Assembly: GCA_958405195.1 (NCBI GenBank)
Contig: CATYDM010000052.1
Coordinates: 1 to 14,464, forward strand
Reading direction: 5' to 3'
DNA: 14,464 nt
Origin: an uncultured Collinsella sp.
Lineage (GTDB): Bacteria > Actinomycetota > Coriobacteriia > Coriobacteriales > Coriobacteriaceae
The notes beneath the pieces are model-generated. The model was not told the origin of the DNA, did not search any database, and worked only from the letters and a program-made list of their open reading frames with translations. Made by a program: the position numbers and the translations under genes. Shown here piece by piece: positions 13,546 to 14,464 of this stretch. The first letter of the stretch is position 1. Each line of letters opens with the position of its first letter.

Positions 13546-13630
13546 TTACACCGTGGGGAAGCGTTTTATTGCACGTTGGGCGGGCTTGCAAACCGTTCGG
13601 ACGCTAAAACGAACCGACCACGCCTTCGCG

Positions 13631-13660
13631 TTGCCGAGGGTGTTCATAAGTGGATAGTAT
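13631..13660 (+). promoter_or_regulatory. Candidate promoter of the lipoprotein gene
   Basis: TTGCCG (13631-13636) and TAGTAT (13655-13660), spaced 18 bases. A second option is TTCATA (13643-13648) with TACTTA (13666-13671). Both are modest matches, but the upstream crr terminator implies a promoter in this gap. Confidence 0.35.
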
Positions 13661-13725
13661 GGGCTTACTTATTACAACGTGTGCCGCGTCCGGGAAGCGC
13701 GGTGCCGCTCATTGGGAGGAACAAC

Positions 13726-14283
13726 ATGAAAAAGAAGCTGCTGCTTGTGCCCCTCATGGCCGTCTTGGTTGCATGCGTGGTCGTGCTTTCCGGCTGTGGA
13801 GGTCCTTCGGTTGAGGAGCTCATCACCGAGGATCTTACGACGCAGTTTGACGAGGTCAAGAACGGTGGCGACGACTTCCTCTCTGGTCTGGAGGAGGCTT
13901 CGGGCGACGAGTTCGAGCAGCTGGGTATCGATCCCAAGGAGTATGCCAAGACCTATCTCGAGGGTTTTGACTACAAGATCGGCGACGTGACGGTCGACGA
14001 GGACAAGGGCGTCGCGACCGCCGAGGTCTCTATCACCTGCAAGTCTATGAACAAGATCGTCGAGGACTTCTCCACCCAGTATCAGGAGAAGGTCGCCGCG
14101 CTTGACACGGTTCCTTCCGATGACGAGCTGTACAAGATGGCCGGTCAGGTTATGGTCGATGTGACCAAGGCCACCGAGCCCAGGAAGACCACGGTTATCT
14201 TCAAGTACACCTGCAACGACGACGGCGAGTGGTCTGCCGACGACTCCGTCAACTCCGAGATGATGGATGCAATGCTGAGCTAG
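13726..14283 (+). CDS. Small secreted lipoprotein of unknown function
   Basis: A 185-residue protein with a clear lipoprotein signal: MKKK, a hydrophobic stretch (5-20) and lipobox LSGC with the lipidated C24. The mature part (about 162 residues) is acidic, mostly helical-looking, with a short beta-rich section (YKIGDVTVDEDKGVATAEVSI) and no catalytic motif that I recognise. It resembles the small DUF4878/DUF5105-type lipoproteins of gut Gram-positives in layout, but that is only an impression. The start follows GGGAGGA by five bases; longer in-frame starts would run back through the crr terminator. It is anchored outside the cytoplasmic membrane. The gene is followed by the second structured RNA element. 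Confidence 0.85.
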   Translation: MKKKLLLVPLMAVLVACVVVLSGCGGPSVEELITEDLTTQFDEVKNGGDDFLSGLEEASGDEFEQLGIDPKEYAKTYLEGFDYKIGDVTVDEDKGVATAEVSITCKSMNKIVEDFSTQYQEKVAALDTVPSDDELYKMAGQVMVDVTKATEPRKTTVIFKYTCNDDGEWSADDSVNSEMMDAMLS

Positions 14284-14301
14284 GGGGTTACGCGGTAGTT
14301 C

Positions 14302-14410
14302 GTTACGGCGTTTTACCAAACGCCGTAACTGCTCGACGCTGCAAACGCCCTTAAGCGGCAATCTGACGTTCAATTTCAAGGGCGCGACCAGAAGGTCAGC
14401 GCCCTTTCAT
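14302..14410 (+). ncRNA. Structured 3' RNA element, copy 2 (after the lipoprotein gene)
   Basis: Aligns without gaps to 10869-10977. Hairpin 1 is 14302-14313 with 14318-14329 (12 bp, loop TACC); hairpin 2 is 14378-14385 with 14399-14406, topped by GACC-AGAA-GGTC. The stretch from CAATCTGACG to GCGACC is identical except one C/T. A partial copy of the hairpin 1 left arm (GTTACGCGG, 14287-14295) lies just before it, closer to the sequence of copy 1. Confidence 0.7.
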
Positions 14411-14425
14411 TCAAGACTTTAGTCC

Positions 14426-14449
14426 GCTGGCCGCGCAGCGGCCAGCTTT
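14426..14449 (+). terminator. Short GC-rich hairpin near the window end
   Basis: GCTGGCCGC (14426-14434) and GCGGCCAGC (14438-14446) pair perfectly around GCA, followed by TTTAAA. The tail is short; it could terminate either strand weakly. Confidence 0.4.
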
Positions 14450-14464
14450 AAACCACCCGCTACG

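Noticed and set aside
1..14464. CRISPR array, prophage or transposase
   Set aside because: No regularly spaced repeats, no integrase, transposase or phage genes; the repeats seen are isolated hairpins or pairs.

Overview
The window looks like chromosome of a high-GC gut actinobacterium of the class Coriobacteriia, most probably Collinsella or a close relative. This rests on the codon usage (third positions rich in G and C), the protein styles and the many hairpin-rich intergenic repeats. It is an inference; no marker gene is present. Nothing suggests phage or plasmid DNA.

Layout. (1) 198-2966, minus strand: an MgtA/MgtB-type P-type Mg2+ ATPase. Its long 5' leader holds a 23-codon ORF with a near-perfect ribosome binding site (3136-3207), a candidate Mg2+-sensing leader peptide. 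(2) 3647-8427, plus strand: a sugar locus. It comprises an L-rhamnose-isomerase-like TIM-barrel enzyme, a beta-glucoside-family PTS permease (IIBC, no IIA), a DeoR-family regulator, a ribulose-phosphate/allulose-6-phosphate 3-epimerase and RpiB. It ends in a strong terminator and is followed by a convergent LacI-family regulator (8703-9713, minus). The AlsE-like features of the epimerase, the close resemblance of RpiB to the E. coli enzyme that also isomerises allose-6-phosphate, and an isomerase of the L-RhI type together suggest uptake and catabolism of a rare hexose such as D-allose or D-allulose, ending in fructose-6-phosphate. A shared operator motif (GG-WTAA-N4-TTAA) before the epimerase gene and around the LacI-family gene ties that regulator to the locus.

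(3) 10182-10865: pyrE, followed at once by a 109-nt structured RNA element. (4) 11199-12371, minus: a Fic protein with an inhibitory motif and a C-terminal winged helix. It is visibly more AT-rich than its neighbours, is preceded by nested palindromes, and is bracketed by two related ~70-bp hairpin repeats, so it looks like an inserted cassette. (5) 12953-13489: crr-type EIIA(Glc), the likely phosphate donor for the IIA-less permease. (6) 13726-14283: a small lipoprotein of unknown function, followed by a second copy of the 109-nt RNA element.

The most novel signals are the paired 109-nt element, whose first hairpin shows three compensatory base-pair changes between copies; the mgtA leader ORF; and the Fic cassette with its operator array and flanking repeats. 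All motif positions and pairings were read by eye; no database search or folding program was run.
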